Shown: in pieces, positions 15,951 to 29,145 of the stretch
Layout of the letters: each line of letters begins with the position of its first letter
Numbering within the stretch: the first letter of the stretch is position 1
NCBI GenBank assembly: GCA_963822295.1
Contig: CAWGHD010000002.1
Location: 186,001 to 250,000 of the forward strand
From: VRUE01 sp963822295
Lineage (GTDB): Bacteria; Actinomycetota; Thermoleophilia; Solirubrobacterales; 70-9
Length of the DNA stretch: 64,000 bases
Direction of reading: 5' to 3'
Position numbers and translations under genes: made by a program
The notes under the pieces: model-generated
Told to the model about the DNA's origin: nothing
The model's input: only the letters and a program-made list of their open reading frames with translations
Databases searched by the model: none

Positions 15951-16874
15951 ATGCTCGAGGCCGTGCGCGAGGGGGGGCTGCTCGCCGGCGGCTCCCCGGT
16001 CGTCGCGATGCTCTCCGGCGGCCGCGACTCGGTCTGCCTGCTCGACATCGCCGTGCGCCTGCGCGGGCCGGAGGAGGTCGTCGCCCTGCACGTCAACTAC
16101 GGGCTCCGCGACGACGCCGGCGAGGACGAGTCCCACTGCGCTTCGCTCTGCGAGGGCCTCGGCGTCGAGCTCCGGGTCGAGCAGCCGCGCCGCCCCGAGG
16201 GGCCGGGCAACCTCCAGGCCTGGGCCCGGGACACCCGCTACGCGGCGGCGGCGCGCCTCGCCTCCGCCGACGCGGCGCTGGTCGCGACGGGGCACACCGC
16301 CGACGACCAGGTCGAGACGATCCTCTACCGGCTCGCCTCCTCGCCGAGCCGCCGCGCCCTGCTCGGGATGCGACCGAGCGACGGCAAGCTGCGGCGCCCG
16401 CTGCTCTCCTTCACCAGGGAGCAGACCACCGCCTACTGCGAGGAGCGCGGCCTTGCCTGGCGCGACGACTCGACCAACGAGGAGCCGATCTACGCCCGCA
16501 ACCGCCTGCGCCTGGGGCTGGCGGCCTCGCTCGCCGAGATCCACCCGGCGGCCTTCCAGAACGTGCTCCGCACGGCGGAGCTGCTGCGCGACGAGGCCGA
16601 GCTCCTCGACTCGCTGGTCAGGGCGGAGATCGACGGCACCGAGGGGTCCCCGCGCGGGACGATCGCGCTGAGCAGGCTCGCCGAGCTGCACCCGGCCCTG
16701 CGCCGCCTCGTCGTCCAGGCGCTCGCCGACCGCGCCGCCGGCCGGCCGGTGCCCGGCGCGGCCCGCTTCGCCGACCAGGTCGCCGGGCTCACCCGCGGCG
16801 GCTCGAAGCTCGACCTCGGCGACGGCGTCCGGGCGATCGTCGAGGGCGGGGTCGTCCGCGCCGAGCGGGGCTGA
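15951..16874 (+). CDS. tilS: tRNA(Ile)-lysidine synthetase
   Basis: A 307-aa enzyme that adds lysine to C34 of tRNA-Ile(CAU), changing it to read AUA. The N-type ATP-pyrophosphatase loop is SGGRDS (22-27). HVNYGLR, TGHTADDQVETILYRL and RDDSTNEE-YARNRLR are family blocks. The length fits short actinobacterial TilS. Tightly between the cyclase and hpt, the usual tilS-hpt-ftsH order. Confidence 0.93.
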   Translation: MLEAVREGGLLAGGSPVVAMLSGGRDSVCLLDIAVRLRGPEEVVALHVNYGLRDDAGEDESHCASLCEGLGVELRVEQPRRPEGPGNLQAWARDTRYAAAARLASADAALVATGHTADDQVETILYRLASSPSRRALLGMRPSDGKLRRPLLSFTREQTTAYCEERGLAWRDDSTNEEPIYARNRLRLGLAASLAEIHPAAFQNVLRTAELLRDEAELLDSLVRAEIDGTEGSPRGTIALSRLAELHPALRRLVVQALADRAAGRPVPGAARFADQVAGLTRGGSKLDLGDGVRAIVEGGVVRAERG

Positions 16875-16902
16875 GGGCCGCGCTGTATCTAGACTGACGG
16901 CG

Positions 16903-17427
16903 ATGGCCGATCCGATTGGGGAGACCCTCGTCTCGAGCGAGGAACTGCGCCGCCGCGTCGCCGAGCTGGGCAAGCAGATCAGCGAGGAGTACGCGGGCCG
17001 CGACCTATTCATGATCGGCGTGCTGAAGGGCGCCGTCCTCTTCCTCGCCGACCTGATGCGCAATATCGACGTCCCCTGTGAGATCGACTTCATGGCGGTC
17101 TCGAGCTACGGCTCGCAGACCGACTCCTCCGGCGTCGTGCGGATCCTCAAGGACCTCGACGCGCCGATCGAGGGCCGCCACGTGCTGATCGTCGAGGACA
17201 TCATCGATTCCGGCCTCACCCTCCAGTACCTGATGCGCAACCTCAACGCCCGCAGCCCGGCCTCGCTCGAGGTCTGCGCCCTGCTCACCAAGCCGGAGCG
17301 CCTGCGGGTCGATCTCTCGCCCCGCTACATCGGCTTCGAGATCCCGAATCGGTTCGCCGTCGGCTACGGCCTCGACCACGCTCAGCAGTACCGCAACCTC
17401 GAATACGTCGCCGCTCTCGACGCCTAG
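16903..17427 (+). CDS. hpt: Hypoxanthine phosphoribosyltransferase
   Basis: A 174-aa purine-salvage enzyme that makes IMP/GMP from hypoxanthine/guanine and PRPP. The PRPP loop VLIVEDIIDSGLTL, the flexible-loop SSYGSQT and the KPERLRVDL segment are intact. ATG at 16903 lies 28 bp after tilS. Confidence 0.95.
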   Translation: MADPIGETLVSSEELRRRVAELGKQISEEYAGRDLFMIGVLKGAVLFLADLMRNIDVPCEIDFMAVSSYGSQTDSSGVVRILKDLDAPIEGRHVLIVEDIIDSGLTLQYLMRNLNARSPASLEVCALLTKPERLRVDLSPRYIGFEIPNRFAVGYGLDHAQQYRNLEYVAALDA

Positions 17428-17463
17428 ACAGAAAAACCGCCCTGGTACGCTGATTTTTGGCTT

Positions 17464-19413
<1,950 letters not shown>

Positions 19414-19424
19414 CCGGCGACCCC

Positions 19425-20212
19425 GTGAGAGTTGATGGGCGTCGTCAACGTCACCCCGGACTCGTTTTCGGACGGCGGGCTGTACCTGGAGCCGGAGGCG
19501 GCGATCGCGCATGGGTCCGAGCTCGCCGACGAGGGGCGCGGACATCCTCGACGTCGGCGGCGAGTCGACCCGGCCGGGGGCCGAGGCGGTCGGCGAGGCG
19601 GAGGAGATCCGGCGGGTCGAGCCGGTGGTCGCCGACCTGGCCGGCGCTCGGCGCACGGTCTCGATCGACACCTCGAAGCGGGCGGTCGCCGAGGCGGCGC
19701 TCGACGCCGGGGCGACGATCGTCAACGACGTCACCGCGTTGCGCGGCGATCCCGAGATGGCGCGCGCTCTGCGCGGAGCGCGGAGCCGAGCTGGTCCTCA
19801 TGCACATGCAGGGGACGCCGCGCACGATGCAGGACGACCCCGCCTACGACGACGTCGTCGACGACGTCAGGGCCTTCCTCGCCGAGCGGCTCGAGGCGGC
19901 GGTCGCCGCCGGCGTCGCCGAGGAGCGGATCTGGCTCGACCCCGGGATCGGCTTCGGCAAGACCGCTCGAGCACAACCTCGAGCTGCTGCGCCGGCTCGG
20001 CGAGCTGCGCGAGCTCGGCCGGCCGCTCGTGGTCGGCACCTCGCGCAAGAGCTTCATCGGCAAGGTCGACGACTCCGACGCGGAGGAGCGGCTCGGCGGC
20101 ACGATCGCCTCCTCGGTCCTCGCCGTCGCCGAGGGCGCCGACGCGCTCCGCGTCCACGACGTCGCCGAGGTCGCCCAGGCGGTGAGGGTCGCCGACGGCG
20201 ATCCTCGGGTAG
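19425..20212 (+). CDS. folP: Dihydropteroate synthase (sequence has indels)
   Basis: Joins pterin pyrophosphate and p-aminobenzoate in folate synthesis. MGVVNVTPDSFSDGG (the substrate loop), DILDVGGESTRPGAE, TIVNDVTALRGD, LMHMQGTP and VVGTSRKSFIG are all present, but in different frames. Extra bases near 19432, 19535, 19766, 19965 and 20197 explain every shift; removing them gives one frame ending ADAILG-stop at 20210-20212. GTG at 19425 is the likely start if the first extra base is removed (VRVMGVVNV); otherwise ATG 19435. folE, often found between ftsH and folP, is absent here. Confidence 0.85.
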
Positions 20213-20222
20213 GTTCAGGTAC

Positions 20223-20642
20223 ATGGAGGCTCACGGCAACGGCATCGAGTCGAGCGTCGAGGTCGAGCTGCGCAGCCTCTCGATCTACACCCACCACGGG
20301 GTCAGCGACGCCGAGCAGGAGGTCGGCCAGCGGCTCGAGTTCGACGTCTCCTTCGACGTCCCCGACTGCGACGCGGTGCTCACCGACCGGCTCGAGGACA
20401 CGGTCGACTACGCCGAGGTCTGCGACATCGTCGCCCTCGCCGCGACCGAGCGCAGCTACCGGACCCTCGAGCGGCTGGCGCAGGTGGTCGGCCAGCGGCT
20501 GATCGAGCGCTACGGCTGCGAGTCGGTCCGCGTCCGCGCCGCGAAGCCGGAGCCGCCGCTGCCGCTCGCGATCCAGGAGGTCGCGGTCGAGGTCGTCCAG
20601 GAACGCGCCGAAGGCGCCGACGAGGACGAGGGAGCCGAGTAG
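20223..20642 (+). CDS. folB: Dihydroneopterin aldolase
   Basis: A 139-aa enzyme that converts dihydroneopterin to hydroxymethyl-dihydropterin. Shows IYTHHGVSDAEQEVGQRLEFDV with the family's HGV element, the substrate-binding TVDYAEV segment, and a C-terminal RVRAAKPEPPL where the catalytic Lys lies. Undamaged, unlike its two fol neighbours. The ATG at 20223 lies 10 bp after the folP stop, with an acidic tail. Confidence 0.92.
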   Translation: MEAHGNGIESSVEVELRSLSIYTHHGVSDAEQEVGQRLEFDVSFDVPDCDAVLTDRLEDTVDYAEVCDIVALAATERSYRTLERLAQVVGQRLIERYGCESVRVRAAKPEPPLPLAIQEVAVEVVQERAEGADEDEGAE

Positions 20643-20647
20643 CGCCC

Positions 20648-21139
20648 TTGCGCACGGGCCACCTGGGGCTCGGCTCGAACGTCGGCGACCGCGAGGCCCA
20701 CCTGCGCGCCGCGATCGACGCCCTCGAGGCCGCCGGGGTCGAGGTCGAGGCGGTCTCCTCCGCCTATGAGACCGAGCCGGTCGGCGAGGTCCTCGACCAG
20801 CCCGACTTCCTCAACGCGGTCGTCAGGATCTCGACCGATCTGGAGCCGGAGGCACTTCTGGACCTCTGCAAGGAGATCGAGGCCGGCGCGGGCGCGACCT
20901 GGACGCCCCCCGCCACAGCCCCCGCCCGCTCGACGTCGACCTGCTGCTGCTCGGCGACCTCGAGCTGGCGAGCGAGCGGCTGACCCTGCCGCATGCCGAG
21001 GTGACCCGCCGCCGCTTCGTGATCGTCCCCCTGCTCGAGCTCGATCCCCGAGCTCACGCTCCCGGACGGGACGAGGCTCGCCGACGCCCTCGACGCCCTC
21101 GGGGAGGACGAACGAGTCGTCCGGGCCGGCGCGCTCTAG
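20648..21139 (+). CDS. folK: Hydroxymethyl-dihydropterin pyrophosphokinase (sequence has indels)
   Basis: Pyrophosphorylates the pterin for FolP. The TTG at 20648 gives a typical start (LGLGSNVGDREAHL), then SSAYETEPVG and QPDFLNAVV. A base is missing near 20892, and an extra C lies near 21049. With both corrected the frame reads GRDLDAPRHSPRPLDVDLLLL, then HAEVTRRRFVIVPLLELDPEL and ends RAGAL at the TAG 21137-21139. So the catalytic RPLDVDLLL block is present but out of frame as given. The stop overlaps the convergent GST stop. Confidence 0.83.
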
Positions 21140-21894
21140 GCGCCGGCGGGCGCGGCGGAGCGCAGCGGCTCGAGCCAGGCGGGGGGGAGGATCGGCGGGA
21201 TGTCGCCCGGCAGCTTCGGCTGGACCCGTTCGGCATGCCGGCCGGCGGGCCGGGCCTCGATCAGGGGGCGGAGGTCCTGGAAGCTCATCGCGAGGCGGAC
21301 CGTGGAAGCAATCTGGAAGTCGGCGGCGTTGAGCTCGTCGCCGCCGATCGTGCCGGCCTCGATCAGGTCGTCGACCCGCTGGAGCAGGCCGCCGAGCGCC
21401 GCGAGGTCGGCCCGCACGTTGTCGTCGGTCGACCCGTTGAGCCGGGCTGCCATGGCGACGACCGGCGCCGCGGTCTTGATCGCCAGGGAGATCGGGATCC
21501 CGAGCTTGGCCCCCTCGGAGAAGCTCTCCAGAGGCGCCCGGTCGCGCTTCAGCGCCCACCAGATCGGCTGTCGGACCGGGTGCTGGAGCTCCTCGTCGCC
21601 GAAGCGCTCGGCCTCTTCGACCGCCGCGCGCTTCTCCGGGTCGGCCGGGAAGAGGGGAGGGTCGGGCCGCAGGCGGTCGAGCTCACGCGAGATCTGCCTC
21701 GTCCCCTGGACCTTCTCGCCGTCGATCTTCATCGCGGGGATCGTGTTGCGGGGAAAGCCCAACGCCCGGGTGACGCCTTTGGAGGCGACCGGGAAGAGGT
21801 CGGTGCGCTTGTAGGGGATGCCCTTGTGCTCGAGCATCAGCTGCGCCGCCATCGCCGGGTGCGATCCCGGGATGTTGTAGAGCCGGACCTTCAC
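21136..21894 (-). CDS. Glutathione S-transferase-like protein
   Basis: A 252-aa thioredoxin-fold protein. The N-terminus VKVRLYNIPGSHPAMAAQLM fits the GST/glutaredoxin start, with a Ser/His rather than CxxC, then NTIPAMKIDGEKV as the cis-Pro region, and a helical C-terminal domain. Actinobacteria usually lack glutathione, so the thiol or substrate may differ. The GTG at 21894 is chosen because upstream residues would run into coaX's start region on the other strand. Divergent from coaX by 37 bp. Confidence 0.78.
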   Translation of the reverse strand: MKVRLYNIPGSHPAMAAQLMLEHKGIPYKRTDLFPVASKGVTRALGFPRNTIPAMKIDGEKVQGTRQISRELDRLRPDPPLFPADPEKRAAVEEAERFGDEELQHPVRQPIWWALKRDRAPLESFSEGAKLGIPISLAIKTAAPVVAMAARLNGSTDDNVRADLAALGGLLQRVDDLIEAGTIGGDELNAADFQIASTVRLAMSFQDLRPLIEARPAGRHAERVQPKLPGDIPPILPPAWLEPLRSAAPAGA

Positions 21895-21931
21895 GGGGCG
21901 GCATCCTAGTTGGTCAGCGATAATCGCCGCC

Positions 21932-22711
21932 GTGCTCCTCGCAATCGACGTCGGCAACACGCAGACCCACCTCGGCGCCTTCGACGGCGAGCGCCTGGTC
22001 GAGCACTGGCGCTTCCAGACCCGCTCGGGGGCGACCGGCGATGAGCTCGCCGAGCGAATCGCGGGCTTCTTCTCCCTGTGCGGGATGTCCTTCGAGGAAA
22101 TCGACGCCGTCTGCGTCTCGTCCGTGGTGCCGCCGCTCGGAAGCCAGTTCGAGGAGCTCGCGCAGCGCTACCTCGACGCCGAATGCCTGACGATCGGGCC
22201 CGGCGTCAAGACCGGGATGCCGATTCGGATCGAGAACCCGCTCGAGGTCGGCGCCGACCGGCTGGTCAACGCGATCGCGGCCTACGAGCGCTTCGGCGAG
22301 GCCTGCGTGTCGGTCGACTTCGGCACCGGGATCAACATCGACGCGGTCTCCGCCGACGGCGAGTACCTCGGCGGCGCGATCGGCCCCGGTCTCGCGCCCT
22401 CCCTCAGCGCGCTGATCGAGCGGGCAGCCCGGATCACGCGGATGGATCTCGAAGAGCCGCAGGAAGCCATCGGCCGCTCCACGCGCGCGGCGATCAACTC
22501 CGGCTTCATCTTCGGGTTCGCCGGCCTGATCGACGGCATCGTCCGCCGGATCGAAGAGGAGCTGCCAAACCCGCGGCTGCTCGCCACCGGCGGCTACGCA
22601 TCGATCGTCGTCCCCTTCAGCGAGACGATCGACGAGGTCGACGACATGCTTACCCTCAAGGGGCTGCGCCTGATCCATGAACGCAACACCGCCACAGCCC
22701 CCGCTGACTGA
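21932..22711 (+). CDS. coaX: Type III pantothenate kinase
   Basis: A 259-aa ASKHA-fold kinase for the first step of CoA synthesis. Motifs: AIDVGNTQTHLG, GADRLVNA and VDFGTGINID, then GGAIGPGL. GTG start at 21932 with no long leader. Its 3' end overlaps the dus start by 35 bp, so the two are coupled. Confidence 0.94.
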   Translation: MLLAIDVGNTQTHLGAFDGERLVEHWRFQTRSGATGDELAERIAGFFSLCGMSFEEIDAVCVSSVVPPLGSQFEELAQRYLDAECLTIGPGVKTGMPIRIENPLEVGADRLVNAIAAYERFGEACVSVDFGTGINIDAVSADGEYLGGAIGPGLAPSLSALIERAARITRMDLEEPQEAIGRSTRAAINSGFIFGFAGLIDGIVRRIEEELPNPRLLATGGYASIVVPFSETIDEVDDMLTLKGLRLIHERNTATAPAD

Positions 22712-23678
22712 TCCCTTCCGGATCGGCAATGTAGAGATCGCCAACCGCGTCCTGCTGGCGCCGCTCGCCGGGATCGGAAACTGGTTCGTGCGGCTGCAGG
22801 CGAAACGCCACGGCGCCGGCCTCGCGGTCTCGGAGATGATCTCCAGCTTCGGCCTCCACCACCGCAACGAGCGCACCCTGCGCGAGCTGATGCGGATCCA
22901 CCCCGACGAGCACCCGGTCTCAGTCCAGCTCTTCGGCCACGACGCGGAGGTGATGCGCTCGGGCGCGGCGGTCGCGGCCGAGGCGGGCGCCGACCTGATC
23001 GACATCAACATGGGCTGCCCGGTGCGCAAGGTGCGCAGGACGGGCGCCGGCGTCGAGCTGCTCACCGACCCCGAGCTCGCCCTCGCCCTCGCCCGCGGGG
23101 CGGCCGAGGGCAGCGGGCTGCCGGTGACCGTGAAGCTGCGCTCGGGACTGCGGCCCGGCGACCGCTCCGGCTTCGAGCTCGCCCTCCGCCTGGTCGAGGA
23201 GGGCGGCGTCGCCGCGATCGGGTTCCACCCGCGCCCCGCCACCGTCGGCCACAAGGGCGACCCCGACTACGAGCTGACCCGCGAGCTGGCCGAGCGGCTC
23301 AGCGTCCCCGTGATCGTCTCCGGCGGCCTGAAGAGCGCCGAGGCCGCCAGGCGCGCCCACCGCGAGTCCGGCGCCGACGCGGTGATGATCGCCCGCGGGG
23401 CGCTCGGCAACCCCTGGGTCTTCGAGGAGCTCACCGGCCGCCGCTCGGAACCGCCGCCGCGCGAGGAGATCGCCGCCGAGCTTCTCTGGACGATGGACCG
23501 CGCCGAGGAGCACCTGGGGACCGAGCGCGCCACCCGCTACCTGCGCAAGTTCTACCCCTGGTACGTCGAATCGCTCGCCGCTCCGACGGAGGTCGCCCAG
23601 GAGCTCCAGCGCAGCGCCGATCTCCCCCGGGCGCGGGAGCTGATCGGCAGCCTCGCCGTGCCTGCGGGGACCACTTAA
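22677..23678 (+). CDS. dusB: tRNA-dihydrouridine synthase (DusB/NifR3 type)
   Basis: A 333-aa FMN enzyme that reduces uridines in tRNA. It shows VLLAPLAGI, VQLFGHD, DINMGCPVRKVRRTGAG with the catalytic Cys, VTVKLRSG, and the phosphate-binding VIVSGGLKSAE and MIARGALGNPW. A Dus fold plus helical tRNA-binding tail. Overlaps coaX. A promoter-like TATAAT follows its stop. Confidence 0.92.
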   Translation: MNATPPQPPLTDPFRIGNVEIANRVLLAPLAGIGNWFVRLQAKRHGAGLAVSEMISSFGLHHRNERTLRELMRIHPDEHPVSVQLFGHDAEVMRSGAAVAAEAGADLIDINMGCPVRKVRRTGAGVELLTDPELALALARGAAEGSGLPVTVKLRSGLRPGDRSGFELALRLVEEGGVAAIGFHPRPATVGHKGDPDYELTRELAERLSVPVIVSGGLKSAEAARRAHRESGADAVMIARGALGNPWVFEELTGRRSEPPPREEIAAELLWTMDRAEEHLGTERATRYLRKFYPWYVESLAAPTEVAQELQRSADLPRARELIGSLAVPAGTT

Positions 23679-23687
23679 AAGCCTCGC

Positions 23688-23693
23688 TATAAT
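23688..23693 (+). promoter_or_regulatory. -10 element for greA
   Basis: A perfect TATAAT lies 10 bp past the dus stop and about 110 bp before greA. No clear -35 is seen at 17 bp. The leader contains ACCCG...CGGGT and AGAGCCG...T-run segments that could fold, so attenuation is possible. Confidence 0.5.
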
Positions 23694-23803
23694 CCCGCGA
23701 CTTCCGGCCCAGTGTGCGTGGAGCAGGAGCCGCCGCACCCGGGCGTTTTCGGGTCTGAGAGCCGTTTTTCCGGCCCTACATCGAGCAAAAGAGAGAGGTA
23801 CGC

Positions 23804-24283
23804 GTGAGTCGCCAGGCCGTAATCACCCCTGAAGGGCTGGAGAAGCTCAAAGAAGAGATCGAGCACCTCTCGACCGAGAAGCGGCGCGAGGTCGCCCAAC
23901 GCATCAAGGAAGCGCGCGACTTCGGCGACATCGCCGAGAACGCCGAGTACGACGACGCCAAGAACGAGCAGGCCCTGCTCGAGGGGCGGATCGCCCAGCT
24001 CGAAGAGCGGCTGCGCCGCGCCACCGTGATCGACGAGAAGTCGGTCAGCACCGACGAGGTCACCTTCGGCTCCGTCGTCCACGTCAAAGACCAGAAGACG
24101 GGCGACTCGCAGAAGTTCCAGATCGTCGGCTCGACCGAGGCCGACCCGGCCGAGCACAAGCTCTCCAACGAGTCGCCGATCGGCAAAGCGCTGATTGGGC
24201 ACAAGCGCAACGACGTGGTCAGCGTCGAGGTTCCGCGCGGCCCGAAGAAGAAACTCAAAATCACCAAAATCGAGACCGCCTAG
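23804..24283 (+). CDS. greA: Transcription elongation factor GreA
   Basis: A 159-aa RNA-polymerase cleavage factor that rescues backtracked complexes. An N-terminal antiparallel coiled coil has the acidic tip DFGDIAENAEYDDAKNEQA; the C-terminal FKBP-like domain ends SPIGKALIGHKRNDVVSV. GTG start at 23804 after AGAGAGG. Transcribed with lysS, 20 bp downstream. Confidence 0.97.
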   Translation: MSRQAVITPEGLEKLKEEIEHLSTEKRREVAQRIKEARDFGDIAENAEYDDAKNEQALLEGRIAQLEERLRRATVIDEKSVSTDEVTFGSVVHVKDQKTGDSQKFQIVGSTEADPAEHKLSNESPIGKALIGHKRNDVVSVEVPRGPKKKLKITKIETA

Positions 24284-24303
24284 CGTCGAATAGGCTCGCT
24301 GTG

Positions 24304-25782
24304 ATGAGCGAGCCAGAGCGCCAGGAGCTCTCCGACGTCCTCCGCGACCGGCGCGAGAAGCTGGAGCGCATCCGCGAGGCCGGGATCGACCCGTTCCCGC
24401 ACGAGTTCGCCGAGCGCGAGGACATCGCCGAGGTGCGCGCCGCGCACGAGGGCCTCGCCCCCGGCGTCGAGACCGAGTCGCGCCATCGGGTCGCCGGCCG
24501 GATAACGGGCCGCCGCGGCCACGGCAAGGCCTGCTTCCTCGACATCAGGGACGGCAGCGGGCAGATCCAGGTCCACGCCCGCGAGGACCTGCTCGGCGCG
24601 GACGCCTACGAGCTGCTCGTCCACCTCGACATCGGCGACATCGTCGGCGTCGCCGGCACCGCGATGGCCACCCGCAGAGGAGGGGAGCTCTCGCTCGCGA
24701 TCGACCGCTGGCTGCTTCTCTCGAAGAGCATGCGTCCGCCGCCCAGCGAGTTCCACGGCCTCGAGGACGTCGAGACCCGCTACCGCCGTCGCGAGCTCGA
24801 CCTGCTCGCCAACGAGGACAGCCGCCGGGTCTTCGCGACCCGCGCCCGCACGATCTCCGAGGTGCGGCGCTGGCTCGACGAGCGCGGCTTCGTCGAGGCC
24901 GAGACCCCGGTCCTGCAGCCGCTCTATGGCGGCGCCCTGGCCCGGCCCTTCACCACCCATCACAACCAGCTCGACCGCGACCTCTACCTGCGGATCGCGA
25001 CCGAGCTCTACCTCAAGCGCCTCGTCGTCGGCGGCGTCGACCGCGTCTACGAGCTCGGCAAGGACTTCCGCAACGAGGGCATCTCCCACAAGCACAACCC
25101 CGAGTTCACGATGCTCGAGTGGTACGAGGCCTACGCGGACTACGAGAAGACCGCGCACGACATGGAGCTGCTCGTCGCCGAGGTGGCCGAGCGGGTCCTG
25201 GGGACGACGGTGGTCGAGCGCGACGGCCGGGAGATCGACCTGGCGCCGCCCTGGCGGCGGGTGACGCTGCGCGACGCGATCCGGGACGCGGCCGGGATCG
25301 ACATCGCCGAGCACCCGACCCGCGAGGCGCTCGCCGACGCGATCGGCACCGAGCCCGACCCCGAGGAGGGCTGGGGCAAGCTCGTCGACGGCCTGCTCGC
25401 CAAGTCGGTCGAGCCGGGACTGATCGAGCCGACCTTCATCCTCGACTACCCGGTCGAGCTCTCGCCCTTCGCCAAGGCGCACCGCTCCGAGGAGGGGCTG
25501 GTCGAGCGCTGGGAGGCCTTCATCGGCGGGGTCGAGATCGCCAACTCCTTCAGCGAGCTCAACGACCCCGACGAGCAGCGCCGGCGCTTCGAGCAGCAGG
25601 CCGCGGAGCTCGAGCGTGGCGACGAGGAGGCCCAACCTTTCGACGAGGCGTTCGTCGAGGCGCTCGAGCAGGGCATGCCGCCGACCGGGGGGGTCGGGGT
25701 CGGGATTGACCGGCTGGTGATGATGCTGACCGGGGCGAAGAGCCTGCGCGAGGTGATCCTCTTCCCGGCGATGCGTTCCTGA
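24304..25782 (+). CDS. lysS: Lysyl-tRNA synthetase, class II
   Basis: A 492-aa enzyme that charges tRNA-Lys. N-terminal OB fold (VAGRITGRRGHGKACFLDIR) for the anticodon; class II motif 1 (FVEAETPVLQP), motif 2 (FRNEGISHKHNPEFTMLEWY) and motif 3 (GVGIDRLVMMLTG) are intact. Slightly shorter than E. coli LysS. The ATG at 24304 is used; a GTG immediately before it is also possible. Confidence 0.97.
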   Translation: MSEPERQELSDVLRDRREKLERIREAGIDPFPHEFAEREDIAEVRAAHEGLAPGVETESRHRVAGRITGRRGHGKACFLDIRDGSGQIQVHAREDLLGADAYELLVHLDIGDIVGVAGTAMATRRGGELSLAIDRWLLLSKSMRPPPSEFHGLEDVETRYRRRELDLLANEDSRRVFATRARTISEVRRWLDERGFVEAETPVLQPLYGGALARPFTTHHNQLDRDLYLRIATELYLKRLVVGGVDRVYELGKDFRNEGISHKHNPEFTMLEWYEAYADYEKTAHDMELLVAEVAERVLGTTVVERDGREIDLAPPWRRVTLRDAIRDAAGIDIAEHPTREALADAIGTEPDPEEGWGKLVDGLLAKSVEPGLIEPTFILDYPVELSPFAKAHRSEEGLVERWEAFIGGVEIANSFSELNDPDEQRRRFEQQAAELERGDEEAQPFDEAFVEALEQGMPPTGGVGVGIDRLVMMLTGAKSLREVILFPAMRS

Positions 25783-25796
25783 GGTACGTTTGGGCC

Positions 25797-26345
25797 GTGA
25801 CGATGGGGAGGCTTTTGACGGTTGGCGTCTCGGCACTGGCGATCGCGGCGGTGTCGGCGACGGCCGCCTGGGCGCTGCCCGACTTCGGCGTCGGCACGAG
25901 CGGTGCCGACAGGCTGACGATTCCCGATGAGCCGAGCGGCGGCGGCGTCGTCTCCAGGATCGACGTGCCGCGCTCGGAGACTGGCCGGATCGTCGACCTC
26001 GACGTGAGGGTTCGGATCAAACACACCTCGGTCGAGGACCTCAACATCTACCTGATTTCCCCCACGGGCAAATTCGTCGAGCTCTCCACCGACAACGGCG
26101 GCAACGGGGACGACTACGGTGGGTCGCTTGGTTGCGGCGGCGCCTTCACCGTCTTCGACGACGAGGCCGGGACGAGGATCCGCGACGGCGCGGCGCCGTT
26201 CGCGGGCGCCTTCAAGCCGCAGAGCAGGCTTGCTAGCCTCGACGGAGACTTGGCGCGAGGGACCTGGCGCCTGCAGGTGTTCGACGACGAGGTCGGCCAG
26301 ACGGGCATCCTCGGCTGCTGGGAATTCCGCGCGAGACTGCGCTGA
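25797..26345 (+). CDS. Secreted protein with proprotein convertase P-domain
   Basis: A 182-aa exported protein. The signal peptide ends near AAWALP. The rest is one P/Homo-B domain: IVDLDVRVRIKHTSVEDLNIYL, SPTGKFVEL, GTWRLQVFDDEVGQTGIL and CWEF. Such domains normally cap subtilisin-like proteases; here it stands alone. Its role is unknown. GTG at 25797 or ATG at 25803 may start it. The 160 bp after it (26346-26505) hold no gene. Confidence 0.75.
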   Translation: MTMGRLLTVGVSALAIAAVSATAAWALPDFGVGTSGADRLTIPDEPSGGGVVSRIDVPRSETGRIVDLDVRVRIKHTSVEDLNIYLISPTGKFVELSTDNGGNGDDYGGSLGCGGAFTVFDDEAGTRIRDGAAPFAGAFKPQSRLASLDGDLARGTWRLQVFDDEVGQTGILGCWEFRARLR

Positions 26346-26476
26346 TAGCGCTCAAAAGCCCGCTATTAGCGCCTATTTGGCCCCGAAGGCCGGGTGGGCG
26401 GTCCCGGTATCGTTTAAAGGCGTCTTCGGATCCCCCGATATTTCCTAGACGCGATTGCGGTACTTACATCCACGAA

Positions 26477-26492
26477 TTGAGTTTTGACTCAG
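26477..26492 (+). promoter_or_regulatory. Inverted repeat over the clpC start region (HAIR-like half-sites)
   Basis: TTGAGT-TTTG-ACTCAG lies 14-29 bp before the clpC start, next to its AAGGAA site. The half-sites equal those of the HspR HAIR element, but the spacer is 4 instead of 7, so HspR binding is uncertain. Confidence 0.4.
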
Positions 26493-26505
26493 TAAGGAAC
26501 CATTC

Positions 26506-29109
<2,604 letters not shown>

Positions 29110-29145
29110 GCGCCGCCCCCTGAGCCCCGCAGCTACGGTTCGCCC

